A stretch of DNA of 64,000 bases, taken from contig DEOB01000006.1 in the NCBI GenBank assembly GCA_002359895.1, positions 62,001-126,000 on the forward strand. Reading direction: 5' to 3'. The stretch is from Stenotrophomonas sp. UBA2629. Lineage in GTDB: Bacteria; Pseudomonadota; Gammaproteobacteria; Xanthomonadales; Xanthomonadaceae. The position numbers and the translations under genes were made by a program. Under the pieces are notes generated by a model. The model worked only from the letters and a program-made list of their open reading frames with translations, had not been told where the DNA came from and did not search any database. Shown here one piece after another: positions 51,743 through 61,306 of this stretch (its first letter is position 1; the number at the start of each line of letters is the position of its first letter).

Positions 51743-53248
51743 TCACCACCGCAGTTTGCGCCGCGCCATCTCCCGCCCCAGCTGTGTCATCAACTCCCGC
51801 GCACGCTGTTCTTCCAGAAACCGCAGCTGCAATGCCGGCGCCCCGGCTGCGCCGGCGGTATCCAGGGTGAGCGTGGCGGTGCCGAAGTGGCGGTCCAGTG
51901 GGGAGCGGTCCAAGCGAAGGGCCTGCAGTTTGTCCAGCTCGGCCATGCGCCACCAACGGTTCCACCAGCCGCCGCGTACGGCCACGCGCTGGGCATCAAT
52001 GCTGTAGGCCGTTCGCGTGACTTGGCGATGTGCCTTCAGTGCCGACCACGGCAGCCACAGCAAAGGCAGCAGGCCCCAAGGGCCGGCTTCGTAAGTAAGC
52101 ACGGCGGCCAGCACGGACATCAAAATCAGGGCTGGCAGGCACAGCCGCCACCAGCCGCGTGTGGACACGGCATGCCACTGCGATGGCGGCCATTGCAACT
52201 GCGGCAGCAGGTGCTGCAGCAAACTGTCGCACGCGTTAGACGTTGCCAGCGGTGCAAGTTCTTTCAACGCGCGCCCTTGCTTTTCCTCGTCGCCGCCGCC
52301 GCTGGCGATGTCCACGCGCAGTTGGCGTCGGCCGAACAACCGGTGCAGCGCACCTTCGCGCAGCGTCCATGCCTGGATGCGGCGTCGCGCGACACTGCTG
52401 CGCAGGCGCGTCAGCAGCCCGCGTTCCACGGTGAGGCGTTGGTCTGCTTCGCTCAGGCGGAAGCCGTAGTACTGCATGACCGCCAGACCAATCGACATCA
52501 GCCACATCAACAACAGCACCGTCACCAGCAGCGCGACGCCACCGGCAATCAACGTGGTGGTGCCCAGCTGTAGTTGGCTGGCGTAGCCGAATGCCTGCTT
52601 GCTCTGGTGCTCGATGAAGTTCTCGGTGAGGTCGCGCGGCAGCATCTGGTAAAGCGCACCGATGGCTGCCGCCACCACCACCATGGCGCGGTTGGAGATC
52701 AGCCCCAGCCGTATCAGGTCGGGCAGGCGCAGTGCCAGCAGTTCATCCGTCGGCGGGGGTGAGCCGTCCTCTGTGGCGCTTGTCTCTCCGCGTTGCCGGA
52801 TCAGCTGTTCCAGCTCCAGTGCCTGCCCCAGTTTGAGCACGCGCATCTGTGCTTCGGGCTTGCCGCCGGCGGCGGATTCCAGCCGCAGTTCGGCCACGCC
52901 AAACAGGCGGTGCAGCAGGCTCTGGTGAACCACCACGTTGTGGATGCGGGCAAAGGGAATTTCGCGTCGAGTACGCTCAAAAATGCCGCTGCGGATGACC
53001 AGTCGGTCCGTGCCGATGCGATAGCGGTAGGTGAAAAACTGCAGCAGCGCGGTGGCGACCAGCGCTGTCATCACGATCAGCGGCACCCATTGATAGAACG
53101 CGTTCTCTTCCTGACGGCGGCTGCCGAAGAACAGCAAGGCCACCAGCGGCAGCAGTAGTTGCTGGATCTGTTGTTGCAGCACAAACAACCACGACCACGG
53201 ATGCAGCCGTTGTTCGGTGTCGGTTGAGGCGGGCGGATTGCTGCTCAC
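51743..53248 (-). CDS. Bacterial PH-domain membrane protein (YdbT-like, bPH2/DUF304)
   Basis: A 501-residue protein starting at a GTG (53248) that overlaps the stop of the upstream gene (GTGA). It holds three bPH2 modules with short trans-membrane helices: FTYRYRIGTDRLVIRSGIFER, VMQYYGFRLSEADQRLTVERG and SIDAQRVAVRGGWWNRWWR. YdbT proteins are found with YdbS in many bacteria and are thought to act at the membrane against toxic peptides, as YdbST does in Bacillus. Role here inferred from the pair only. Confidence 0.8.
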   Translation of the reverse strand: MSSNPPASTDTEQRLHPWSWLFVLQQQIQQLLLPLVALLFFGSRRQEENAFYQWVPLIVMTALVATALLQFFTYRYRIGTDRLVIRSGIFERTRREIPFARIHNVVVHQSLLHRLFGVAELRLESAAGGKPEAQMRVLKLGQALELEQLIRQRGETSATEDGSPPPTDELLALRLPDLIRLGLISNRAMVVVAAAIGALYQMLPRDLTENFIEHQSKQAFGYASQLQLGTTTLIAGGVALLVTVLLLMWLMSIGLAVMQYYGFRLSEADQRLTVERGLLTRLRSSVARRRIQAWTLREGALHRLFGRRQLRVDIASGGGDEEKQGRALKELAPLATSNACDSLLQHLLPQLQWPPSQWHAVSTRGWWRLCLPALILMSVLAAVLTYEAGPWGLLPLLWLPWSALKAHRQVTRTAYSIDAQRVAVRGGWWNRWWRMAELDKLQALRLDRSPLDRHFGTATLTLDTAGAAGAPALQLRFLEEQRARELMTQLGREMARRKLRW

Positions 53249-53751
53249 AGTGCGTCGTCGTGGTCGAGCTGGTGCGCAAGCTGGTCGCGCAGGCGCTCGG
53301 CGTCGGCGAAATCCAGGCCGGCGACGGACACGGTGTTCATGCGCGTGCCGGCTGTGTGCACGATGAGAGTGGCCAGCCCGGCCATGCGTTGAAGCGGCCC
53401 GCGCTGCAGGTCCAGGTGCTGCACGCGAGAGATGGGGACGCGGCTTTCGGTCTGCCACATATGGCCGTGCCGTACGCCCAGCGCCTGGCTGTCCAGCTGC
53501 CAGAAGGTCAGCCGATGCCGCCGCCAGCCCATCCACGCGCCCATCAGCAATCCCGCCGCTGCGCCTGCCAGGGCCGCAAGCAGCCAGTGCGGGTTGCGCA
53601 AGGCGAAAGTCAGTACGCCGCCCGCCGCAGCAAACGGCAGGGCGGTCGCCAGGCCGGAGCCCACGGCGGCAAACACCGCGCCACGCGGCGGCAGTGGCTG
53701 CCATGAGGTGTCGACGAGGGGGGCTTCGGGCAGGACAGGGGGCTCAGTCAT
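53245..53751 (-). CDS. Bacterial PH-domain protein (YdbS-like, bPH2/DUF304)
   Basis: A 168-residue protein with two transmembrane helices (VFAAVGSGLATALPFAAAGG; WLLAALAGAAAGLLMGAW) and one bPH2 domain (FWQLDSQALGVRHGHMWQ, then VQHLDLQRGPLQRMAG). It is the small partner of the YdbT-like protein, sharing a GTGA junction. Two-gene operon. Confidence 0.8.
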   Translation of the reverse strand: MTEPPVLPEAPLVDTSWQPLPPRGAVFAAVGSGLATALPFAAAGGVLTFALRNPHWLLAALAGAAAGLLMGAWMGWRRHRLTFWQLDSQALGVRHGHMWQTESRVPISRVQHLDLQRGPLQRMAGLATLIVHTAGTRMNTVSVAGLDFADAERLRDQLAHQLDHDDAL

Positions 53752-53818
53752 CTGCCGACGATAGCGGTAGAGCAGGGGTGAGTGAAGAGGAACGGGTGAA
53801 GGCTGACTCAGTTGTTGC

Positions 53819-54949
53819 TCACTGCGCGGCCATGATCAGTGCGTCCACATCCAGGTGATGGCCGGCGCGTGCGGCCTTGGTGCGCAGGTACTGCTCGTTC
53901 TCGGCGGTGATCTCGCCGGTCACCGGCACACAGCCCACCACTTCAATGCCAGCGTTGCGCAGGTGCTGCATCTTGGTGGGGTTGTTGGTCAGCAGTTGGA
54001 TGCGCTCCACGCCCAGGGCGCGCAACATCGCCACCGCACTGCCGTAACGGCGCTCGTCGGCGCCGAAGCCGAGCAGCGCGTCGGCATCAATGGTGTCCAG
54101 GCCTTCGTGTTGATAGCCATAGGCGCGCATCTTGGCGGCAATGCCGGTGCCACGGCCTTCCTGGTCCAAGTACAGCAGGACGCCGCCGCCCAGCTCCTTG
54201 AGCGTATGCAGGCCACGCCGCAGCTGATCGCCACAGTCACATTTGAGTGAGCCGAACAGGTCGCCGGTGAGGCAGGACGAATGCACGCGCACCGGCACAA
54301 CTCCCTGCAGATCTGGCTTGCCGACAATCACAGCCACCTGGTCGCGCTGGGCCACACCACCCCGGAACACAGCGAACTCGCTCATGCCGACATCGCGCAA
54401 CGGCACCGGCGAGCGGGTCACCAGTTCGTAGTCCTGGCCGGCTTGGTGCGCGCCTTCGCGCAGATCATCAAAGGTCAGGTGCAGGCAGCCATCGAACGGC
54501 GTGCGGCCCTCGCCCAGTTCAACCGACACCATGGCCGGCAGCAGCAGGCCCAGTCGTGCGACTTCCACGCTGGCGTTGTCCATGTCGTTACCGGTGGCGA
54601 TGTCGCCGGCCGGAACGCTGGCATCGCGCAGATACGCCAAGGCTGGCAGGGTGGCAAATGCCTGCCCGGCCAGTGCAATGCGAATGCCCTGCGCGTTGAC
54701 GATGCCCAAGGTCTGGGCGCGCGGCGCGGTGAGGTGCAGGTAGTGCTGCTGTGCTGCAGCCTGGGCAAAGGCCTCAAAGCCGGCCGGGGAACTGCTGTCC
54801 AGTGCGGTGGTTGCGAGGCGGCGTGCGCCATCGGCAATCACCACGGGCCGGCCAGCACGCAGTTCGGCGGCGGCACGTTCGCAGCGGATGGCGGCGGTTT
54901 CGCCGAAACACAGCGAGGTGGAAACGGGGGAGGGGGACTGGGCGCTCAT
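53819..54949 (-). CDS. ribA: GTP cyclohydrolase II with a degenerate DHBP-synthase-like N-terminal half
   Basis: The C-terminal half (about 185-376) is a complete GTP cyclohydrolase II: zinc ligands in SSCLTGDLFGSLKCDCGDQL and the active-site segment GGVLLYLDQEGRGTGIAAK, so it can open GTP for riboflavin synthesis. The N-terminal half resembles RibB, with ASVEVARLGLLLPAMVSVEL aligning to the RibB end, but the acidic DRENEGD loop is replaced by GARRLATT and the GHTEAA catalytic His region by DMDNAS, so it should be inactive. Start at 54949 has AAGGA upstream. Single-gene unit next to lpxL. Confidence 0.85.
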   Translation of the reverse strand: MSAQSPSPVSTSLCFGETAAIRCERAAAELRAGRPVVIADGARRLATTALDSSSPAGFEAFAQAAAQQHYLHLTAPRAQTLGIVNAQGIRIALAGQAFATLPALAYLRDASVPAGDIATGNDMDNASVEVARLGLLLPAMVSVELGEGRTPFDGCLHLTFDDLREGAHQAGQDYELVTRSPVPLRDVGMSEFAVFRGGVAQRDQVAVIVGKPDLQGVVPVRVHSSCLTGDLFGSLKCDCGDQLRRGLHTLKELGGGVLLYLDQEGRGTGIAAKMRAYGYQHEGLDTIDADALLGFGADERRYGSAVAMLRALGVERIQLLTNNPTKMQHLRNAGIEVVGCVPVTGEITAENEQYLRTKAARAGHHLDVDALIMAAQ

Positions 54950-55021
54950 CGCTGTCCTTATGGGGGCCGCCGGCAGCGGATTCAATCGGCGGACGAATGA
55001 CGCTGTGTTGCGCGGGGCATG

Positions 55022-55942
55022 TCAGTGCGGGTGTTTGGCCGTGGCATAGGGGTCATGCTCGCCGCTGCCCGGTGGACGCAAGGTAAAGCGTTTATATGTC
55101 CATTGGTATTGCGTGGGATCGCGCCGGGCAATGGCTTCGATGCCGGCGTTGAGTGCGCTGGCCGCGACCAGCGGATCGGGGTCGGCAATCTGCGGCGATG
55201 CCGGTTCCACATGCAGGGCGAACGAGAGATCGGGGCCGGTGCGCTCACACCAGGCATGCAGCACGGTGGCGCCGGTGCGCTCGGCCAGCCGGTTCACCAG
55301 GGTCATGGTCAACGCCTGTATGCCGAAGAACGGCACAAATACGCCATCGCCATTCTTGGGCTGCTGGTCGGGCAGGATGCCGGTGGCGCCGCCGTCCTTG
55401 AGCACCTTGAACAACTGCCGCACGGCCGGGCCTTCGGCACGTACCTGGCGCACGTTGTTGCCGCCACGTACCAGTTGCAGGAATTCGTCGCCCACCGGGT
55501 TTTCCGGCGGCGCATAGACGATGGCGATGGGGCCGCGCGAAGCCAGCCACTGGTTCAGCAGTTCCCAGTTGCCGTAATGCGGGGCAACCACAATCACGCC
55601 CTTACCGGACGCCAGCGCGGCGTCATACAGCGGTTCGCCGTGGCGTTCGCGCAGGTGCCGTGAAAGGTTGGTGGCCGGGTCGTGGGTCCATAGATAGAGC
55701 GTTTCCAGCGCCTGGCGGGCGGTGGTGCGCAGCACCTCGCGGTGCAGGCGCGCCCGTTCGGCTGGGGCCAGCTGCGGGTAGGTCAGCTCAAGATTGCGCC
55801 GGGTGACCCGGCTTTCGCGGGCATCAATCCGTACCCAGAACCACGCGACGGTATCGGCCAGTGACCGCTGCCAGGACCACGGCAGGTGGGTCAGTGCGGA
55901 AGCAAGGCGGTAATAGAGTTTGGCGGTGGATTGCGGTTTCAT
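55022..55942 (-). CDS. lpxL: Lipid A biosynthesis acyltransferase (LpxL/HtrB family)
   Basis: Adds a secondary acyl chain to lipid A precursor at the inner membrane. The 306-residue protein has the catalytic HX4E dyad in PHYGNWELLNQ (H122, E127), VIVVAPHYGNW strand, and ILPDQQPKNGDGVFVPFFG of the LpxL family. Start at 55942 (MKPQSTAKLYYRLASAL). The mRNA start is divergent from dtd. LpxM is an alternative assignment within the same family. Confidence 0.88.
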   Translation of the reverse strand: MKPQSTAKLYYRLASALTHLPWSWQRSLADTVAWFWVRIDARESRVTRRNLELTYPQLAPAERARLHREVLRTTARQALETLYLWTHDPATNLSRHLRERHGEPLYDAALASGKGVIVVAPHYGNWELLNQWLASRGPIAIVYAPPENPVGDEFLQLVRGGNNVRQVRAEGPAVRQLFKVLKDGGATGILPDQQPKNGDGVFVPFFGIQALTMTLVNRLAERTGATVLHAWCERTGPDLSFALHVEPASPQIADPDPLVAASALNAGIEAIARRDPTQYQWTYKRFTLRPPGSGEHDPYATAKHPH

Positions 55943-56038
55943 CTGCCCAAGTCTAGGGCGTGTGGTCGGCTTGCGTGTAGCCCGCAGGTGCGGTGCCGGC
56001 CCGGTGCTAAGGTGCTCGATTGTCCCAAAGGAGCCCCC

Positions 56039-56479
56039 ATGCTTTCCCTTATCCAGCGTGTTTCCCAAGCCAGCGTCAGTGTGGATGACGAAGTGGTTGG
56101 CCAGATCGGACCGGGCCTGCTGGCACTGGTGGGCGTGGAGCCGGGCGACGACGAGGCGACCTTGTCGCGGATGGCCGACCGCCTGCTGGGTTACCGCGTT
56201 TTCGCCGACGATGCCGGCAAGATGAATCGCTCTCTGCGTGATATGGGGGGCGGTTTGCTGCTGGTGAGCCAATTTACCCTGGCCGCCGATACGCGTTCAG
56301 GCATGCGTCCCAGCTTCACCAGCGCCGCGCCGCCGGCCGAGGCTGAACAGCTTTTCAATCGATTGGTCGCCATCTGCCGTGAAAAACACAGCGCAGGGGT
56401 GGAAATAGGACGATTTGGTGCCCATATGGTTGTCAGTCTCGTCAATGACGGACCTGTGACCTTCCTGCTCAGACCCTGA
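56039..56479 (+). CDS. dtd: D-aminoacyl-tRNA deacylase
   Basis: Hydrolyses D-amino acids (and glycine) mischarged on tRNA. The 146-residue protein has the whole DTD pattern: MLSLIQRVSQASVSV, the SQFTLAADTRSGMRPSF motif and the cis-Gly-Pro NDGPVTF. AAAGGAG lies 7 bases before the ATG. Located just before rpoD, with a 93-base gap that holds the rpoD promoter. Confidence 0.95.
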   Translation: MLSLIQRVSQASVSVDDEVVGQIGPGLLALVGVEPGDDEATLSRMADRLLGYRVFADDAGKMNRSLRDMGGGLLLVSQFTLAADTRSGMRPSFTSAAPPAEAEQLFNRLVAICREKHSAGVEIGRFGAHMVVSLVNDGPVTFLLRP

Positions 56480-56522
56480 CGCGCCGTGAAACCACCGCCC
56501 GGCAAGCGTTATGCTGCGCTGG

Positions 56523-56528
56523 TATAAT
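56523..56528 (+). promoter_or_regulatory. Consensus -10 box upstream of rpoD
   Basis: A perfect TATAAT, 45 bases before the rpoD ATG. No clear -35 hexamer is present at 16-18 bases upstream, so activity may depend on other contacts. Confidence 0.5.
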
Positions 56529-56572
56529 GCTAGGTTCCCTATCTTCACAATCGCCGGTGGCGCGAGCACTAC

Positions 56573-58426
<1,854 letters not shown>

Positions 58427-58449
58427 TCATCGTGTCGTAGAAGTTGAGT

Positions 58450-58477
58450 GAAAAACCCCGCTTAGGCGGGGTTTTTC
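58450..58477 (+). terminator. Intrinsic terminator of rpoD
   Basis: A perfect 12-bp stem (GAAAAACCCCGC with GCGGGGTTTTTC) with loop TTAG, followed by more T. It is 23 bases past the rpoD stop. Confidence 0.92.
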
Positions 58478-58560
58478 TTTGCCGGTGTTTGGAGGCGAGT
58501 GCTGAAGGGCGGTTATCGAAGCGCAGCAGGGGGTACGCATCAACGGATACAGAGTGATGC

Positions 58561-58596
58561 CGTCTTCCCCGTCTTCCCCGTCTTCCCCGTCTTCGC
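58561..58596. repeat. Nine-base tandem repeat, four copies
   Basis: CGTCTTCCC is repeated three times exactly and a fourth time as CGTCTTCGC, between rpoD and the tRNA fragment. Its function, if any, is unknown. Confidence 0.85.
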
Positions 58597-58686
58597 GGCG
58601 TTGCGTTGGCGCGCCACATTCGGCATGAAACCAGACGGCAGGAAGTAGTCGCAAAGCCCCGGCTCCACTACACTGTGCCGTCGCGC

Positions 58687-58738
58687 GGGCCTATAGCTCA
58701 ACGGTTAGAGCAGAGGACTCATAATCCAGTCCAGCAGG
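58687..58738 (+). pseudogene. Truncated tRNA gene with CAU anticodon, probable attachment site of the element
   Basis: Bases 58687-58727 give the acceptor 5' strand GGGCCTA, a complete D arm (GCTC AACGGTTA GAGC), and the anticodon arm up to CATAATCC, with the CAU anticodon at 58720-58722. The tRNA is probably Met or the lysidine-type Ile. After TCC the expected variable loop and T-arm 5' strand are missing; the next bases, AGTCCAGCAGGC, look like the T-stem 3' strand plus part of the acceptor. So about 20 bases inside the tRNA are lost and it cannot fold. Phage-like genes follow at once. This is what remains when an element inserts into, or recombines at, a tRNA. Confidence 0.6.
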
Positions 58739-58763
58739 CTTTCCGCCAGTTGTCAGGAAATAG

Positions 58764-58789
58764 AAAACCCCCATTTTTCAGGGGGTTTT
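58764..58789. terminator. Bidirectional hairpin at the element edge
   Basis: AAAACCCCC pairs with GGGGGTTTT around an 8-base T-rich loop. It lies directly after the truncated tRNA and has A/T runs on both sides, so it could stop transcription from either side. Confidence 0.7.
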
Positions 58790-58873
58790 GTGCACCTGGA
58801 TGAGGCTGGACGTTTCCGCCTTTGCCCGTGCAATGCCGGCTTTTTCCGGCATGGTTACACTGGAATTACACCG

Positions 58874-59371
58874 ATGACATATCAGAATTTCGATGCCGTA
58901 CAGGCCGAGTGGGCTCTCCAAATCGGATGGTTTTCGATTCGCATGGGCGAAGTTGAGTCAGCCTTAGCGACTCTGCTGAAGCTCGCGGATCAAGGTACTT
59001 CAGGGGACCTGAAAGAGCTCATCTCTCGTTTGCTCAAAAACGTGGAGGTGCTGCAGACAGCACGGAAGGACGAGTTGCGTGATCTTCTGGCAGAAGCTGA
59101 GGTAGTGCGCGGGCTGCGCAATACGGTCCTGCATTCCGGGCTTTTTTTGCAGCCTTACTTTGAAGGAATCCCGGAGGATCAGATTGTGAATGCTGCGGAC
59201 GTAGCTGACACACCAATCTTGGTTCGATCGAAAATTTGGGATCGCAAGGGGATCAACGACAAAATCGACATGGCCGAAATGCTGTTGCTGGTGGAACGCG
59301 TGCAACGCATCAGCAGGGATATATGGGCGATCGCTTATTCCGAGCAGATGATTAAACACGGCTTGGGTTGA
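58874..59371 (+). CDS. HEPN-like protein, putative RNase/defence component
   Basis: A 165-residue, all-helical protein of unknown family. It contains EVVRGLRNTVLHSGLF, which matches the HEPN active-site pattern Rx4H with Asn after Arg (RNTVLH), preceded by long helices (LQIGWFSIRMGEVESALATL). HEPN proteins are often RNases in toxin-antitoxin and phage-defence systems. The C-terminal part (NDKIDMAEMLLLVERVQRIS) is a further helix pair. The gene is AT-richer than rpoD and sits at the edge of the element, in opposite orientation to the phage genes. A terminator follows. No antitoxin gene is evident. Confidence 0.6.
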   Translation: MTYQNFDAVQAEWALQIGWFSIRMGEVESALATLLKLADQGTSGDLKELISRLLKNVEVLQTARKDELRDLLAEAEVVRGLRNTVLHSGLFLQPYFEGIPEDQIVNAADVADTPILVRSKIWDRKGINDKIDMAEMLLLVERVQRISRDIWAIAYSEQMIKHGLG

Positions 59372-59403
59372 TTGCATAGCTGTCAGCCAATATCTCTATT
59401 GCC

Positions 59404-59432
59404 AAGCCCCGTACCACCCGGTAGCGGGGCTT
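59404..59432 (+). terminator. Terminator after the HEPN-like gene
   Basis: AAGCCCCG pairs with CGGGGCTT around a 13-base loop, followed by TTTGTTTG. It begins 32 bases past the stop. Confidence 0.8.
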
Positions 59433-59489
59433 TTTGTTTGCGGTCACACCCGCGTCGGCCAATCGAACCGGCTCTGCCCCGGAATTGGG

Positions 59490-59744
59490 CTATCTCAGGT
59501 ACGCCAGCAGCGCATCGTCGTCGTCAAAGCTGCGAATGCGGATCTCGCCGCCATCAGGCGCGTCCAGCACAGTGGTGCCGTTGTCGAACACGAAGGCGGT
59601 CTTAGTTCGCCCAAAGCCCGCCGGCCTGGTCAGCATGATGCCGTCCGTAGGCGAGGGCAGGACAGGAGCCCAGCCTGCGTTGAGTAGCATCACCAAGCGG
59701 CGGAAGCCGGTGGTGGAAATCTGAAGGTCGGGCATGGGCTTCAT
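59490..59744 (-). CDS. Small hypothetical protein of the element
   Basis: An 84-residue frame (or 81 from the ATG at 59735). It has mixed strand-like sequence (TAFVFDNGTTVLDAPDGGEI) and an acidic run of Asp (SFDDDDAL). No family is recognised. Same strand as the phage genes. The next 180 bases up to the following gene hold nothing recognisable. Confidence 0.45.
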   Translation of the reverse strand: MKPMPDLQISTTGFRRLVMLLNAGWAPVLPSPTDGIMLTRPAGFGRTKTAFVFDNGTTVLDAPDGGEIRIRSFDDDDALLAYLR

Positions 59745-59924
59745 GAAGTGGTCGGCGGGCAGCCTTGATGACGGGATGAGTCACGGGGCTGGGAGAGCTT
59801 ATCGCGCTCTCTGCCGCGTCAGGGGCATGCTGTTCTGGTCCGTCGATACCCTGCCAGAAACCGAATCTGCGCCCGGGCATTGCCGGCCATGGCCGGGCGC
59901 GGTCAGAAGGCAATGCGCCGCAGG

Positions 59925-60566
59925 TTAATCCAGTCCTTCGTTTGACGAGATTGTCATGCGATCGCGCTCCAGCTCCACCACGACCAAGGTTCCGCCGATC
60001 GGAGCACCAGGGAACTGCTGTTTGAACGCTGTAACTTGAGCCCTTGCAGCTGCAGCCATACTCGAGGGCGTGCTCAGCGGCGGGACGTCGTGTGGCGTAG
60101 GCCATACATGGGGGCCGGCACACCAAGACTCGACCTCCTGAAGCCCTCCTGCGATCCCGCCGATCACGTCGCAGGTCCATCCCTTCATCTGCTGATGCTT
60201 CTGAGACCACCCGACCGCGAAGAGCTCCGTGTTGCCATCGTCATGATAAGCGGGAGGTTGGCGAATTCCCTGTCGGGCCAGGAGCTGATAGCGCTGTGTC
60301 GTGGCTGCCGTGGCCAGCTGCAGGAAGTGGGTTTCCATGAAATCAATATCGACAGTGCCCGCGTTCAACATGATTGTCGTGGTCAGCAGGGAGAACAGGA
60401 CCAAGTCTCCACGGCCAGCGATGACCATCCCCGTGTGCGCAAAAGGGATGATCTTTGCTGCGTGATGATAGGTATCCGTTCCCAAAGCAGTGGCCCGCGA
60501 AAGCGAGGTTGTGTCCGCTGCCACAAGGGCCTTGGTTGCCGTCAGATGGATATTGACAAGGCTCAT
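59925..60566 (-). CDS. Hypothetical phage-associated protein
   Basis: A 213-residue protein starting at 60566, whose ATG overlaps the stop of the tail-hub-like gene (ATGA). The beginning (LTATKALVAADTTS) faintly resembles the N-terminal strand of Ntn-hydrolases such as HslV, but a catalytic Thr/Ser at position 1 or 2 is not clear. The remainder is a mixed sequence with hydrophobic strands (TLVVVELERDRMTI). It is not a recognised family; co-translation with the tail gene argues for a virion or assembly role. Confidence 0.5.
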   Translation of the reverse strand: MSLVNIHLTATKALVAADTTSLSRATALGTDTYHHAAKIIPFAHTGMVIAGRGDLVLFSLLTTTIMLNAGTVDIDFMETHFLQLATAATTQRYQLLARQGIRQPPAYHDDGNTELFAVGWSQKHQQMKGWTCDVIGGIAGGLQEVESWCAGPHVWPTPHDVPPLSTPSSMAAAARAQVTAFKQQFPGAPIGGTLVVVELERDRMTISSNEGLD

Positions 60567-61045
60567 TGGGGCATCACCTTTCCGCCAAGCGCCGAGCCTC
60601 CGACATAGACGCCCGCAATCGAAGCGTACGCCGCCGCTCCCGATAGCCCGAACACCGTACCGCCGGCCGCACCAGCTGCAGCCATCGCCGCCGCCGCCCA
60701 CCAGGTCAGGGCGAGCAGGGCGACTGCACCCAAGGCAGCTTTGCCGACGCCGCCGCGTACCTCGATCACTTGTCCCTGTTTGGGATAGACGCAGTGCCAC
60801 AGGTGGCGCTCCACGGGCACCCCGCCGATGGACACAGCCCACGGCTGGCCGTCCAACTCAGGCACATTGCGCGTCAGGATGGAACACAGGCTTTCGCCGG
60901 GGAACAGCTCCCACACGACGTTGCGCTGTTCGTCCAACAGCATCGGGTGCGGCGTGCAGATCAAGCGACCAGGCTCCACCGGCGGGTTTTCGGGGATTGC
61001 AGGCATTGGGCTCACCTCTGTCTGGACCTCTTCGGCAATCAGCAT
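60563..61045 (-). CDS. Tail-hub-like protein, N-terminal fragment (J/gp-like)
   Basis: A 160-residue protein. The first part (RLICTPHPMLLDEQRNVVWE; GQPWAVSIGGVPVERHLW) and the Gly/Ala-rich hydrophobic part (GAVALLALTWWAAAAMAAAG; SGAAAYASIAGVYVGG) look like the N-terminal region of siphophage host-specificity J-type tail proteins, which are normally above 1000 residues. Only this piece is present. AGGAG lies upstream of the ATG at 61045; another start at 61006 also has a ribosome site. It may be a truncated or a stand-alone tail component. Confidence 0.5.
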   Translation of the reverse strand: MLIAEEVQTEVSPMPAIPENPPVEPGRLICTPHPMLLDEQRNVVWELFPGESLCSILTRNVPELDGQPWAVSIGGVPVERHLWHCVYPKQGQVIEVRGGVGKAALGAVALLALTWWAAAAMAAAGAAGGTVFGLSGAAAYASIAGVYVGGSALGGKVMPQ

Positions 61046-61159
61046 CCTAATCTCCTAACGGTTTCGCCGCGAAGCGGTCGGGAATCGGTGTTTCGTGAAA
61101 ATTCGTTCTTTGCGCATAAATTCAAATCGGGCAGCGTTTTCAGCAAATCAAATGGGCTG

Positions 61160-61184
61160 AAAAGCCTCGCTGGACGGGGCTTTT
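61160..61184 (-). terminator. Hairpin past the capsid gene
   Basis: AAAAGCC pairs with GGCTTTT around an 11-base loop, inside the 261-base gap between the capsid and tail-hub-like genes. Both sides have A/T runs. The rest of the gap is AT-richer but has no gene. Confidence 0.5.
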
Positions 61185-61306
61185 GCGCCATTCGCTGCTG
61201 ATTTTGAATTTCTCAGCCGAGAAAAAAACCTCTGAATGAGTGGGCGGCGGGTGTCCGGGGGAAGGGCTTTGAACTTTCACCCTCCCCCCGGGCCTGCGCT
61301 TGCCGC

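Noticed and set aside
59734..59928. 64-codon plus-strand frame between two element genes
   Set aside because: No ribosome site or family match and it faces against the phage gene direction; low support.
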